Below, one piece after another: positions 22,640-32,046 of a stretch of 48,837 nt of DNA. Numbering within the stretch: the first letter of the stretch is position 1; each line of letters begins with the position of its first letter. This DNA comes from Nemertoderma westbladi (taxonomy: Eukaryota; Xenacoelomorpha; Nemertodermatida; Nemertodermatidae). A program made the position numbers and the translations under genes. The DNA lies in NCBI GenBank assembly GCA_032718475.1, contig JAUCBJ010001285.1, positions 1 through 48,837 of the forward strand. Reading direction: 5' to 3'. The notes below the pieces were generated by a model that was not told the origin of the DNA, did not search any database, and saw nothing but the letters and a program-made list of their open reading frames with translations.

Positions 22640-22977
22640 CCAAATTCCCAAATAAATGAGTTTTCAAGTAAATTAAAGAGCTCTTGTTTCATATCACCAT
22701 ACAAACCATAGCTTTATGGCAGTTTTAAAATTGGTCCGCAAGTACTAGAGTCTATCACTCGACCTCCTCCAGTATTATTCTCGACAAACTCAACCCCTAT
22801 CTCATCACATATTAAAAGATCGGAACCAGTAATGAAACGAAATAACTTTTGCAGTTGATCAGTTTTCATTTTACGTAATAGGCGCTTTAGATATGTGGAT
22901 GTTAGATATGAAAACCCCTCCAACTCCAAAATAACTGCAACACTGCAATAAAAAGCATGTAATTTTTGGATGTCCAT
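22640..22977 (-). pseudogene. HECT E3 ligase-like C-lobe
   Basis: The minus strand reads LQKLFRFITGSDLLICDEIG, then DSSTCGPILKLP. The pattern F-x-TGSD followed ~25-30 residues later by TC and L-x-LP is the HECT C-lobe; the Cys of STC is in the catalytic position that accepts ubiquitin. A stop follows LKLP, yet the frame beyond (SYGLYGDMKQELFNLLENSF) still matches the usual C-terminal tail. Upstream, TTTTTATTGCAG near 22951 looks like a splice acceptor, so this may be a last exon. Confidence 0.7.
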
Positions 22978-23049
22978 AAATTAATTTTCAGTCGTCCAAA
23001 AATTCCTTGTTTTTTTATTTTTCTGCCTTATATTTCGCCTGACGAGGGC

Positions 23050-24452
23050 CAAGGAGGCCCTCGGTAATGACACCGGGGGTACACAGTGATGCAATCCAGG
23101 CGGAGCTAAGTCAGGCATCTGCCCCATATCATCTCCAATCACCATTATCTGCAATTTCTATTACCAGCACCGCATCTGACACTTTATATTCATCTGGTCC
23201 ATCTCAAACAGAAAGTCCTTCTGGGTCCTTCTGAGTCCTTCTGGCGACCTGACATCTTCTATGAGGCGAGGTTTTGGATTTAGAAATCGGAGGCCTAGGA
23301 TGCAATCTGTACAAAGCCGCCCCAGAAGATCCCCTCAATTCGAGGAAACATGTGAACTTTGTATCTTGCGAAACCCGGAACCCAAGTTTGTAGATAATAA
23401 TACATATAACATCTGTCATCAAGCACACAATACTGAATTTTTTATCGACTGATACATTAAGTGAAATTTCCTTCAAACTGAGTGAGATTCTTAATAACTT
23501 ACATGCCACTAAATGTCAATATACGACTGACTATAAATTCGTAAACGTTTCAAGGTGGACTGTTATGAACTTTGATTTTTCCGGGGAAAACTTAAAAGTG
23601 GCATATCCCAGAGGGAGACCGGTTTATATACAGCTACTATATGATATACCACCAGAGCTGGGTGATAGCGGTAGGGAAAATAATAATGAGGAAATTCCGA
23701 CATCACTTGACCAATGGCATCAAGCTGAAAGTACTTACTTCATCAGACACGCAAAATGAAATTGTAATTCACGAGGAAGGTTCCACATCCTCAGAATATG
23801 AACGAGGTGAGTTACTATTATAACTACTCCATCCCAAACAGACCAAGAAGGACATACTTCAGAAACTTCACATTCTTTAATATTCACTGAATCAGACCAA
23901 GTACACACTGCATTATTTATAGGGATGAATAATAATATGGATGGCTCAACACTGTTATTACAAAATGTCAGAGTGTCACATGCTATAGAAACAATTTCGC
24001 TTCAACGTGGCCAAGAGTGGTTTCGGGGTTTACTATTTTTGAAGCATATGAAAAGGGACCCTTCTAAGCTGTTCTCTACAATTCATGTATCATACATTGA
24101 CGAAGAAGGTGTAGATTTGGGTGGACTACCCCGTGAATTTATGGCAGCATTGATGCAACAAATGAAAGTTGAGTATTTCGAGGAAGTTAACTCAGGTTTG
24201 CTCCCTAAACGTTCATTGTCATTACTGCAGATAGAGATTGCAGGAATGGCAATTGGCTATGTGTTGATGCAGGGAGGACCGAGATTTACACTAGCTAATC
24301 ACATATATAACTATTTATCTATTGGACTGGAAGCATTTCAAACATCTGGTTTAGTGGGAATTGAAGATATGACTAAAAACAGTCAATTTTATTTGGAAAA
24401 ATATGAAATCATCATGAAATCAATTTCAATCGCTAAAGTTTCTTACCAATAA
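23050..24452 (+). pseudogene. HECT E3 ligase-like protein, N-terminal region and N-lobe (truncated)
   Basis: The clearest part is the open frame 23925-24452. It reads WFRGLLFLKHMKRDPSKLF, then YIDEEGVDLGGLPREFMAAL, which matches the HECT N-lobe signature (acidic-G-x-D-x-GG-x-x-REF). It continues with PRFTLANHIYNYLSIGL. Upstream coding-like stretches in broken frames include KLSEILNNLHATKCQY and AYPRGRPVYIQLLYDIPPEL. A possible donor GAG|GTGAGT lies near 23802. The C-lobe is missing and the LINE at 24.5 kb begins just after it. The protein is probably a transposon-borne accessory factor; its substrate is unknown. Confidence 0.7.
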
Positions 24453-24508
24453 TGATGAGGTTGAAATACGGTTGGATGACTATTGATGATATAGGTATTT
24501 TGAAAGTT

Positions 24509-27160
24509 TTATGAGTTAAACAGTATTGGCGACAGAAGTGAACCCTGTTTCACACCAATAATATATACCAATAATGTCCAATATACCAATATATACCAAT
24601 AATACACCAATAATGTCACTAATATTCCTTCACAATCTATAAGACCGTCAAATTTCAGATAGACGGTACTTACCATATAGTATTCTAAAATAGTTGCTAC
24701 TATGTGCAGGTTAACGAACTCCAACATTTTCCGTCCCAATACATCGTTGTTGACAGAGTCAAACGCCGCTTTGATATCCGACTGGCAGATGTACAATGTG
24801 GATCTCTGGGAGAGTTTATATTCTAAATATTCTAGAACTGTTGCTATGACGATATCGCACCCTATCTTATCTCGATACGCAGTTCGGTTATTACGCAGTT
24901 TAATATTTGACAGGAAGTCACTTAATATGATGCGTTCGAAAACTTTAGCCCAGATACTTATGGACGCTATGGGTCTATAGGACGACATTAAATAAGTCCC
25001 GTTGTTTACCTTTATACAGGCTGGTTATTACTGAATTACCAAAGAGCAATGGGACTTGTTTCCAATCCAAACATAAATTTATTACGTAGGATATCAGGTT
25101 GCAAATTGGATCCGTGTTCATATACAATATATGTTCTACAGTAAGGAATGCGAAGTCGGGGGACTTCCCAGTGGATAACGAGATGACAGCCCTCTTAACC
25201 GCCAGAGGGGATATCTGTGGAAGGGTGCTCTCCAAACAGGCGTCCTGCAGTTCAACTTTTAGCGTTTTGCTTAGCCCGTCATTCCCACCAAACTTGGCGT
25301 TGTAGTGGTTCCGCAAATCCAATTCCATGGTTGGTGGGGTGCAGGTAGTGTTCTCACGGTTGGCATTGTTCCAGAATTTATAAGGTTAGAGTTATATTCC
25401 CTGGACCACTTGTTTGAGGAATTTCACACAATGTTTTTCGATAGAAAGTTTCGAATTCTACGAGTGGGCCATTTCGACTCTTTGAATGCTGTCCCAATAT
25501 CGTGTGCATCAGTCTCACTCCATAGTTTATATAGATTCCGGATTGTTTTTGTACTGGATTCTAAAAGTTTTGAATGTATTCTTATGTTTTTAGTTGCTCG
25601 TCTCGGTTTTATAACCGGGTATAATCACATATGTATGCCATAGCAGCAGCAATAACATCGGTCTGTAGTTTTTTTCCATACTTTCATATATTCCATACTT
25701 ACATAACGCCCCAATGTTTACACCCTTTGAACGCATTACTTTTATATCGGTTAGTATATTATCGATGGCTGAGTCTACAGCTTTCTTATATTCGAGTTTA
25801 TTTCCATCTGTAGCTTTATCCCAGTTGCACATTAATTGTCTTATTTTATTATTCCTGGGATTGTTGCTATTGGATAAACGGTCACCTTTACGCTCCAGGT
25901 TAAAGTTTGCAAGCACTGCAGCGTGGTCGGAATAATTATCTATAGGATCGTCCTTAGAAACATGGCCAGTATTAATGAGTTCAAGGCAATCAACCGACGT
26001 AATCACGTGATCAATATATGACGACGTATTAATTCCATGTCCGCGAAAGGTTATTATCGGTCCATTAAATGGGTGTAGGTATCAGTGGCGCACAGGTTAT
26101 TATTATTTAAAAATTCATCAAGGTGTCGACCTCTTACCGTCGCTATGGTGTTATGTAGCTGCGCCCTTTTCCCCTCTAAATTGCCAAGGTCTATGAGTTA
26201 GAGTCTATGAGTATAATTGGGACACAACCGAGATATTGATTAATTAGCAAATGTAAGCGACCCAGAAAACTGTCATATAGAGTTGAATCCTTGGATTGGT
26301 CCGGAGCATAATAAGACAACACAATGATTGGTATCTCGCAGTTTTGCAACTCGGCAATGACCCCAATAATATCGTCTCTGCCGTTTACCTGCGACCAAGT
26401 CTTTATGATTTCCTTCTTAAATAAAAGGGCGACACCGCCAGCCCCATGTGTACGGTTTGGGTTCTCCATTAGGTGGCTGTCGGCTTATACGCAATGGAAA
26501 TTCGGGTTGTGCATCTGGAGTCTAGTCTGGCATTCCAAATCATCTAACCAGTGTTCCTGCAGTCCAAGAAAATCGCAGTCATCTAGCAGTTTGTTAATAT
26601 AGTCTGTGTTGCTGGCATATCTGTTTGTATTAAATGTGCAACATCTTACTGCGTTTAGCTTTCTGCCATCCTCTGTACTATGTGTGTCAAACCCGATACC
26701 GGTTGGCTTGGTCCCTATTATGATCGGCAAAATAAGTGTGTTGTCCTGTGTAGTCTCATTCCATTCTCGTGTTTTCTTGTCTGTGGGAATCCCGTTTCCA
26801 CCGGCTGTGTCTGAGTTATCGCAGTTACTACCATGGCGGTTAAGCTGTTCAGTGTGCCGCGATTTATACAGCCAGTCGTGACATTTTATCCCTTCTGGCC
26901 AGAAGCCTGCTTCCTTCATTCTTTCTGAGTCGTTTTTATTAACGGTTATACGAATGTTAATTTTATCTCGGTTGGTCTTTGTTGTGGTGCGTTGTACTGA
27001 GATTTTATGCTGATTTAAGTATTCTTGAACATCGTCCTCTGTATTTTCCCGGGATATTCCATTGACAAAGACAGCATGGAATTTTCCCCAGTCAGAGCAC
27101 TGTAGCTCTGCCGATTGTTTTCCCTTAGTCAATGACTTGTTAGAGTTTACAGGGCCCTGT
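24509..27160 (-). pseudogene. LINE retrotransposon with endonuclease and RT, 3'-incomplete
   Basis: Minus strand. The 5' open frame (27132-26485) starts with an ORF1-like region (FHAVFVNGISRENTEDDVQE) and runs into the endonuclease N-terminus (CDFLGLQEHWLDDLECQTR). The endonuclease continues at 26469-26191 (GAGGVALLFKKEI, IVLSYYAPDQSKDS). It ends with the SDH motif at ~25935 (DNYSDHAAVL). RT begins at 25328 (AVKRAVISLSTGKSPD) and at 24988 (SSYRPIASISIWAKVFERII). It includes DIKAAFDSVNNDVL and GVKQGSLLSPILF, but stops before the FADD box. A (CCAATAATATA)-type expansion at 24560-24620 interrupts the RT. It lies within the composite transposon. Confidence 0.85.
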
Positions 27161-27277
27161 CTGGAAAGAAAGTTGCTTTGGAGGGGTGCACTATTAGTAT
27201 GATGTTATGTGGACGTTTGTACTTTACGTAAATACGGTAATCTGTTCTTTTTGTTCTTATTGTCATTCAGGATGCAA

Positions 27278-28829
27278 TCAATTAAAAAAAAAATACAATC
27301 TGATACCAATATATACTAATAATACTATAATATACCGATATAATTTAATTTGCAGAAGACTCAATACATCATCTATGTCGTACACTTCTACCAGTGACTC
27401 TTCCCCATCTGGAATAGGTCCTTCCCAATCGACACCATACTCAAAATCATTAATGTCGATTTCATCAACCGTACTGTTAAGTCGGCTGTTTATAAATATT
27501 TTCTGGGGTGACCAATTCCTTTCTGTTTGGAGAGGGTGGGTATTCCATGCCACCACAAATTCTGTTAGCGCCCTGTTAATTCTACCCTGTAATATAAAGC
27601 ATAAATATTAGCTTATACATTCGATTATATCGCTCGTATAAATATTATATAAATATAATATGAATAAAATTATATTTTAAAATTTAGTAATGTGTAAAGT
27701 AAGAAAAATATGGAAAATATTTAATTAGAAATATATAATTAATCTACCATAAGATTGCAGGTTAAGCTTAAGCGAATTATTTGAAATTTTGAACGTTCAA
27801 CTCATAACAAAACCATCCTATCTAGAGAGCGATATCACCCCAAATATAAAGTAATATATTATCTGCCTACCAACCTGATACACTGATGGTGTAAGAAAAG
27901 CTCACTTACCTTATATACAAAATGTAGTGCGAACATAGTTGCGAATTTCTGGTGGGGTCTAATACTTGATTTCCTTCTAAATAATAAAATACATTGTAGA
28001 ACGTGTGGCATACAACTCTGAACACATCTCTCCAAAGTCTTTCAATTCTTTGATTGTGGGTGGAAGGGCCAGCTAAAAACTTCCACGGTTTAGTCCTCTA
28101 GCTCCAACCATATATGCTGCTACATCGCGATTCTCACCACCTTTATCGCCGCGAACTCTTGATGGTGTGCCATACAATTGTACAGCATTTTCAAAGGTTG
28201 AAAGAACTGTACTAGTGCAGTTATTAGTATTACATTGTAAATAAACAACTAAGCGTGAATATCCATCTATCGCACCATGTACTACAAGACCCCACCTAAT
28301 CAATGAATGATGTCCTCTCTATATGCCACAAGGCATTTGCGTGTGGGACATAGTATATTTCCTCCTATGCTCTAACGCGCCCCATCTCTGAGTGGAAAGT
28401 ATAGGATCAACAGCAATATGTGAGTAATATGTGAACTCTGCGTAGGGTTACGTGAATACCTTGGAATTTCAGAATACCTCGCACTAATCGACATCCAGCG
28501 TGAACCTGAACATACTCCCTATGAATGGCTTCAATCTTTGATTTTAAATCGATGTCGGATATAATAGTGAATGTATTTCTCCGTTAAATTTGAAATTGTC
28601 TCACCCGCCGAGTAATTGTGGACTTACTCACTCCAAACATTTTACTTATTTGTTTCCATGAAAATCCGCTGTCCCTAAAAAATTCAAGGCTTTCCTTATC
28701 GAAGACATATGTAGGTCGCCCTGATAACCCTGTATATACATAAGGGTCGGGCGTAGCCGAGTAGGGTTGGAACAACAAGTGCTTATAACCATATCGATGG
28801 GTTGAATTGTATTTAACCAACGCAGCCAT
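27278..28829 (-). pseudogene. Integrase-like DDE transposase B with one intron (broken)
   Basis: ATG at 28829. An HTH-containing N-terminus follows: GLSGRPTYVFDKESLEFF, then WKQISKMFGVSKSTITRRVR. Next are SKIEAIHREYVQVHAGCRLV and ANALWHIE, where the first Asp of the usual WHIDG is no longer readable. The core then has [29 protein letters not shown] (Asp) and HNQRIERLWRDVF (Glu). Exon 1 ends AG|GTAAGT at 27910. Exon 2 starts at 27581 after GGGTAG and restores an Arg codon in phase 2. It reads INRALTEFVVAWNTHPLQTE, then VDWEGPIPDGEES. Several stops and frameshifts lie between 28584 and 28000. It belongs to the integrase-core group of IS3EU-like transposases (from memory). Confidence 0.85.
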
Positions 28830-29124
28830 TGTTTGGTTTCATTAAACAGTTGTCCAACAATAGTTGGGTGGATAATTTGATGACTTTCAATTTGCCCCAA
28901 TATCGCTACAAAATGTATATAGTCGTAATCATGTCCACGTACCCCAATGACAGAAATTGCCTCACATCTTTCTATAATGCTTCACAAATCGTCTAAAAAA
29001 GCGGAACCAAGGTCATCATGGGCTCTCATCATGGGCGAACACTCCGTACCTATTATGTACTGATTAGTAGGCCTACTGCTAGAGAACATAAACATTGTAA
29101 TATATGGCAATTCTTACAAATAAA

Positions 29125-29470
29125 TAATAAAGGTAATAAATAATTGTTACTGCAGTAATAAATAATTGTTACTGCAGTAATAAATTATTGTTACTGCAGT
29201 AAGAAATAATTGTTACTGCAGAAATAAATAATTGCATTGCACTTGACACAATGAACCCGGCGTAGCATTCTTGTGAATATGCCATCCAGAGATTTGGTGT
29301 CCTCAGCAGTTAGAGCCCCGCATGGACTCCCATAGATGAGTACTGGAACTACTGCTGCTCTAAATAATCGGTCCTTAAGTTTCCACTGCAGCAAGAAATA
29401 AAAATAATTTTTATTTATTACTACAGTAATTAATAATTTCTACTGCAGTAACAATTATTTATTTCTGCAA
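29125..29470. repeat. Right array of 12-bp palindrome TTACTGCAGTAA
   Basis: Same palindrome and AT-rich spacers as the left array, but interrupted at 29233-29384 by a LINE fragment. It has about eight units. Confidence 0.9.
29233..29384 (-). mobile_element. 152-bp LINE RT fragment inside the palindrome array
   Basis: Matches 11042-11193 of the LINE copy at 10.7-11.8 kb with few differences, and encodes the same peptide (FRAAVVPVLIYGSPCGALTA). It is flanked on both sides by array units. Confidence 0.9.
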
Positions 29471-29474
29471 TAAG

Positions 29475-29513
29475 AAATATGGAGGCATTTTTACTGTTTC
29501 ATAGAGGTTTTTT
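29475..29513. repeat. Right inverted terminal segment of composite element
   Basis: Inverted match to 19673-19710. Confidence 0.85.
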
Positions 29514-29519
29514 AGAGGC

Positions 29520-30513
29520 ACCAAATTTCGTACCCATCACCAAAAAGTACAAGTTTGAGAAGTCCAGTGCAGTTTTTGCTGATTCCATCGGCATAACGCA
29601 AGAAACAATATGATACTCTCTACTGATCAATTTGCTTATTTTCCAAAATTTGGTGCTGACACAACAATTGTCACCCACCAGCGAAAGATACAAGTTTGAA
29701 AACTCTTATGAAATTTTTACTGATTCCATTGAATTCAGAACCCTCACAAACCCGTATAACGCGAGAAACAAGGTGACACAATCAATTGATATATTTGATG
29801 GTTTTCAAAATTTGGTGCTAGCACAACATTTTGCACCCAGTCCAAACCCGATGTCTAGTTCGATAATTACATGTTCCATTGAATTCAGAACAGCGATAAA
29901 CCTCTAAAACGCAAGAAATTAATTGTCACAAGCAATTTTAAATATTGAATGGAATTTCAAAATTTCGTGCTAGCACCAAAATTTGCACACAGCACCGAAA
30001 AATACAAGTTGGATACGCTTGGTGCAAATCGTATATATTTTATCGAAACCAGAACCCCAAAAAACCCCAATTGCGTAAAAAACAAGTTTCAAACAATCAA
30101 TTTACAAAATTGACATATTTCAAAATTTGGTGCTGGCACCAAAATTTGGCACCCGCCGAAAAAAACAAGTTTGAAATTTCTAAAGCAATTTATATGAATT
30201 CCATCCCATTGCTCACACCAAAAAACCGGTGTAAATCAAAAATAGAGATGATACAATTCATATTTAATGAGATGTAATTTTCAAAAAACGTCTCAAAAAA
30301 AGTGCCAAAAGTAGGGTTAAAAAATGGTGCTATAACTCGAAAACTACCCAATATTTTTGAAAACGGTTTTCACTACTAGGAAGACAAAAGATTTTTAGGA
30401 AAAGTCATAAAATTTCAGATTCCCAACTGCGTTTGTTTCAGAATTATGATAAAAAAAACCACGGGGGGGGGGGTCATATTGACCCCCCCCCCCCCCCCCC
30501 GGGTTTAATAGGG
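29520..30513. mobile_element. Truncated inverted copy of the piggyBac-like element
   Basis: Reverse complement of about 12040-13076, sharing the TTTGGTGCTAGCACC-type interior repeats. The right end GGGTTTAATAGGG abuts TTAA at 30514-30517, matching the CCCTATTAAACCC end of the first copy. The other end is lost at the border of the composite transposon. It contains G11 at 30463-30473 and C18 at 30483-30500. Confidence 0.8.
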
Positions 30514-30524
30514 TTAATTAGTTA

Positions 30525-31635
30525 TTTAAATAAATACTCTATATTGTCTGACTTACAATACGGCTTTAGGAAAAAATCCTACAGACGCTATATTGACGAT
30601 AACAGAAAGACTACGTGAAACTCTAGACTCACGAAATACTGGATGTGTAATCTCGATTGCCTTTGACACCTTAGATCAGGAAATATTACTACAAAAACTA
30701 AATTGGTATAGTTTTTGTAGTAATATTAATAATCAGGCCTACCACACAAACTGATTGCTAGCTATCTTACAGACAGATCACATACAATTGTATTCAATAA
30801 TATACAATCTGACCCACTAACTCCCTCCCCTCTGTGGTACACAACAAGGTGCTATTCTAAGCAGTACTCTCTTTCTACTTTATATAAACGACCTACCAAA
30901 CTGCACATCCCTACCTAATACTACACTTTTCGCTGACGATACAAACCTAATGTACTCACACAACAATACCAACTCCTTAATATCTACCGTTAATACTGAA
31001 TTACAGAATCTTAATGAATGGCTCACTGATAATAAATTATCACTTAACCTTAAAAAAACAGAATACTTATTATTTTATAATTCTAATGTACTCCAGAACT
31101 TAGCCCAACCTATCAAAATAAACAATACCAATATCAAAATCAAAAATGAAACTAAATTTTTAGGCATTTGGATTGTCAACAACCTAACCTGGAAAAATCA
31201 TTGCGCATATATTCTAAAGAAAATTTAAAAATCGGCCGGTATATTTTTTAAAATACGTCACCTGTTACCTCTAAATATATTAAATTGCTCTATTTATCAC
31301 ATATCCTCCCTTATATATTATATGGAATAACACTATGGGGCAACACTTATGATAAATATATTCACCCTATTCGTGTCAAATAAACAAAATTATTGGAGCC
31401 ATTACATTCGAATCCAATATATAAAGACCTAAAGATATTACCTATAGAAAACCTTTACAAACTCAGTTATTCAAACTCAGTCAAACTCAGTGATTCAGTT
31501 AGTAGCAACAAAAAATTCATTAAAATATAGCGGAACAAAACTTTGGAATTCACTACAATTTGAATTAAAACATAATAAATAAAAAAAGTCTTTCACTAAA
31601 TGTTATAAAATATACTTAATCAATAATCTAAATTG
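30525..31635 (+). pseudogene. LINE reverse transcriptase fragment (CR1/jockey-like)
   Basis: Plus strand, several frame breaks. It reads LSDLQYGFRKKS, then GTQQGAILS, then LFLLYINDLPNCTSLPN, then TLFADDTNLMYSHN (catalytic FADD near 30929-30940). The thumb has WLTDNKLSLNLKKTEYLLFY and TKFLGIWIVNNLTWKNH, and the 3' end reads SGTKLWNSLQFEL. The 5' part is missing; the TTAA at the end of the piggyBac-like copy lies immediately upstream, so that insertion probably split this LINE. Confidence 0.8.
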
Positions 31636-32043
31636 AATGGGAGAATCTTTTAGGCTCGTTAAGCCAAGGAATGCCTGTTCACCACCATGGGCGATCTTCC
31701 ACAGTAAACCCTTCCACTCTGTTTCCTAAAGGAATGCCTGTTCCCCACCATGGGTGAACTTCCACAGTAAACCCTCCCACTCTGTTTCCTAAAGGAATGC
31801 CTGTTCACCACCATGGGTGATCTTCCACAGTAAACCCTTCCACTCTGTTTCCCAAGTTGCCTTGGTTCCCATTTATCGACCACTGAAGGATGAAAGCCGT
31901 GGTTGGGCTAGGCTGCAGCATTTTAAGCACTGTGCCCAAACAGTGCTGCCCCATAGGGGCACAGGGCATAGGGCCGCTAGGGATCGAACCCGGGCTCCCT
32001 AATCGGAAGCACAGTAATGTCACCACTAGACCAAGCTGCTGCT
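31634..32043 (-). mobile_element. tRNA-derived SINE with internal ~66-bp triplication
   Basis: On the minus strand it starts GCAGCAGCTTGGTCTAGTGG (box A TGGTCTAGTGG, + 32023-32033), with box B GGTTCGATCC at + 31981-31990. A central block follows: GGCTTTCATCCTTCAGTGG, then TCGATAAATGGGAACCAAGG. The 3' part (GTTTACTGTGGAAG, then CACCATGGTGGTGAACAGG or variants) is repeated about three times. It ends ..TTCTCCCATTC like the copy at 41.8 kb. AATTTAGATTA occurs on both sides, a possible target duplication. Confidence 0.85.
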
Positions 32044-32046
32044 TTA

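Larger units (their letters stand above)
20544..23027. mobile_element. Nested DNA transposon with its own transposase and HECT C-lobe
   Basis: Ends are inverted: GGCAGA at 20544 and TCTGCC at 23022-23027. A few tens of bases inside lies a shared AGGAATTTTTGGACG (left) or its complement (right, 22990-23010). The palindrome GGACGTCC or near copies recurs at 20596, 20614 and about 20640. Cargo is a DDE transposase on the plus strand (20845-21981) and a HECT C-lobe on the minus strand (22640-22977), pointing toward each other. It lies wholly inside the larger composite. Confidence 0.6.
19641..29522. mobile_element. Composite DNA transposon with palindrome arrays, DDE transposase and HECT-like gene
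   Basis: The left end begins GGCGTCTCTAA and the right end, read on the minus strand, GGTGCCTCTAA. Both lead into an almost identical inverted segment at 19673-19710 and 29475-29513 (AAAAACCTCTATGAAAC, then TAAAAATGCCTCCATATTT). The left end has 21 extra bases. Inside each end is an array of the palindrome TTACTGCAGTAA. Internal cargo: transposase on the minus strand at 27278-28829 and a HECT N-lobe protein on the plus strand at about 23050-24452. The transposase resembles the integrase-core group I know from IS3EU-type transposons (naming from memory). A second transposon, a MITE and a LINE are nested within. I see no target duplication: the left flank is the LTR element, the right flank the piggyBac-like copy. 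Confidence 0.65.

Noticed and set aside
23043-23061. GAGGGCC-AAGGA-GGCCCTC hairpin as a terminator or transposon end
   Set aside because: Such terminators are not expected in animals, and no matching inverted end was found elsewhere in the element.
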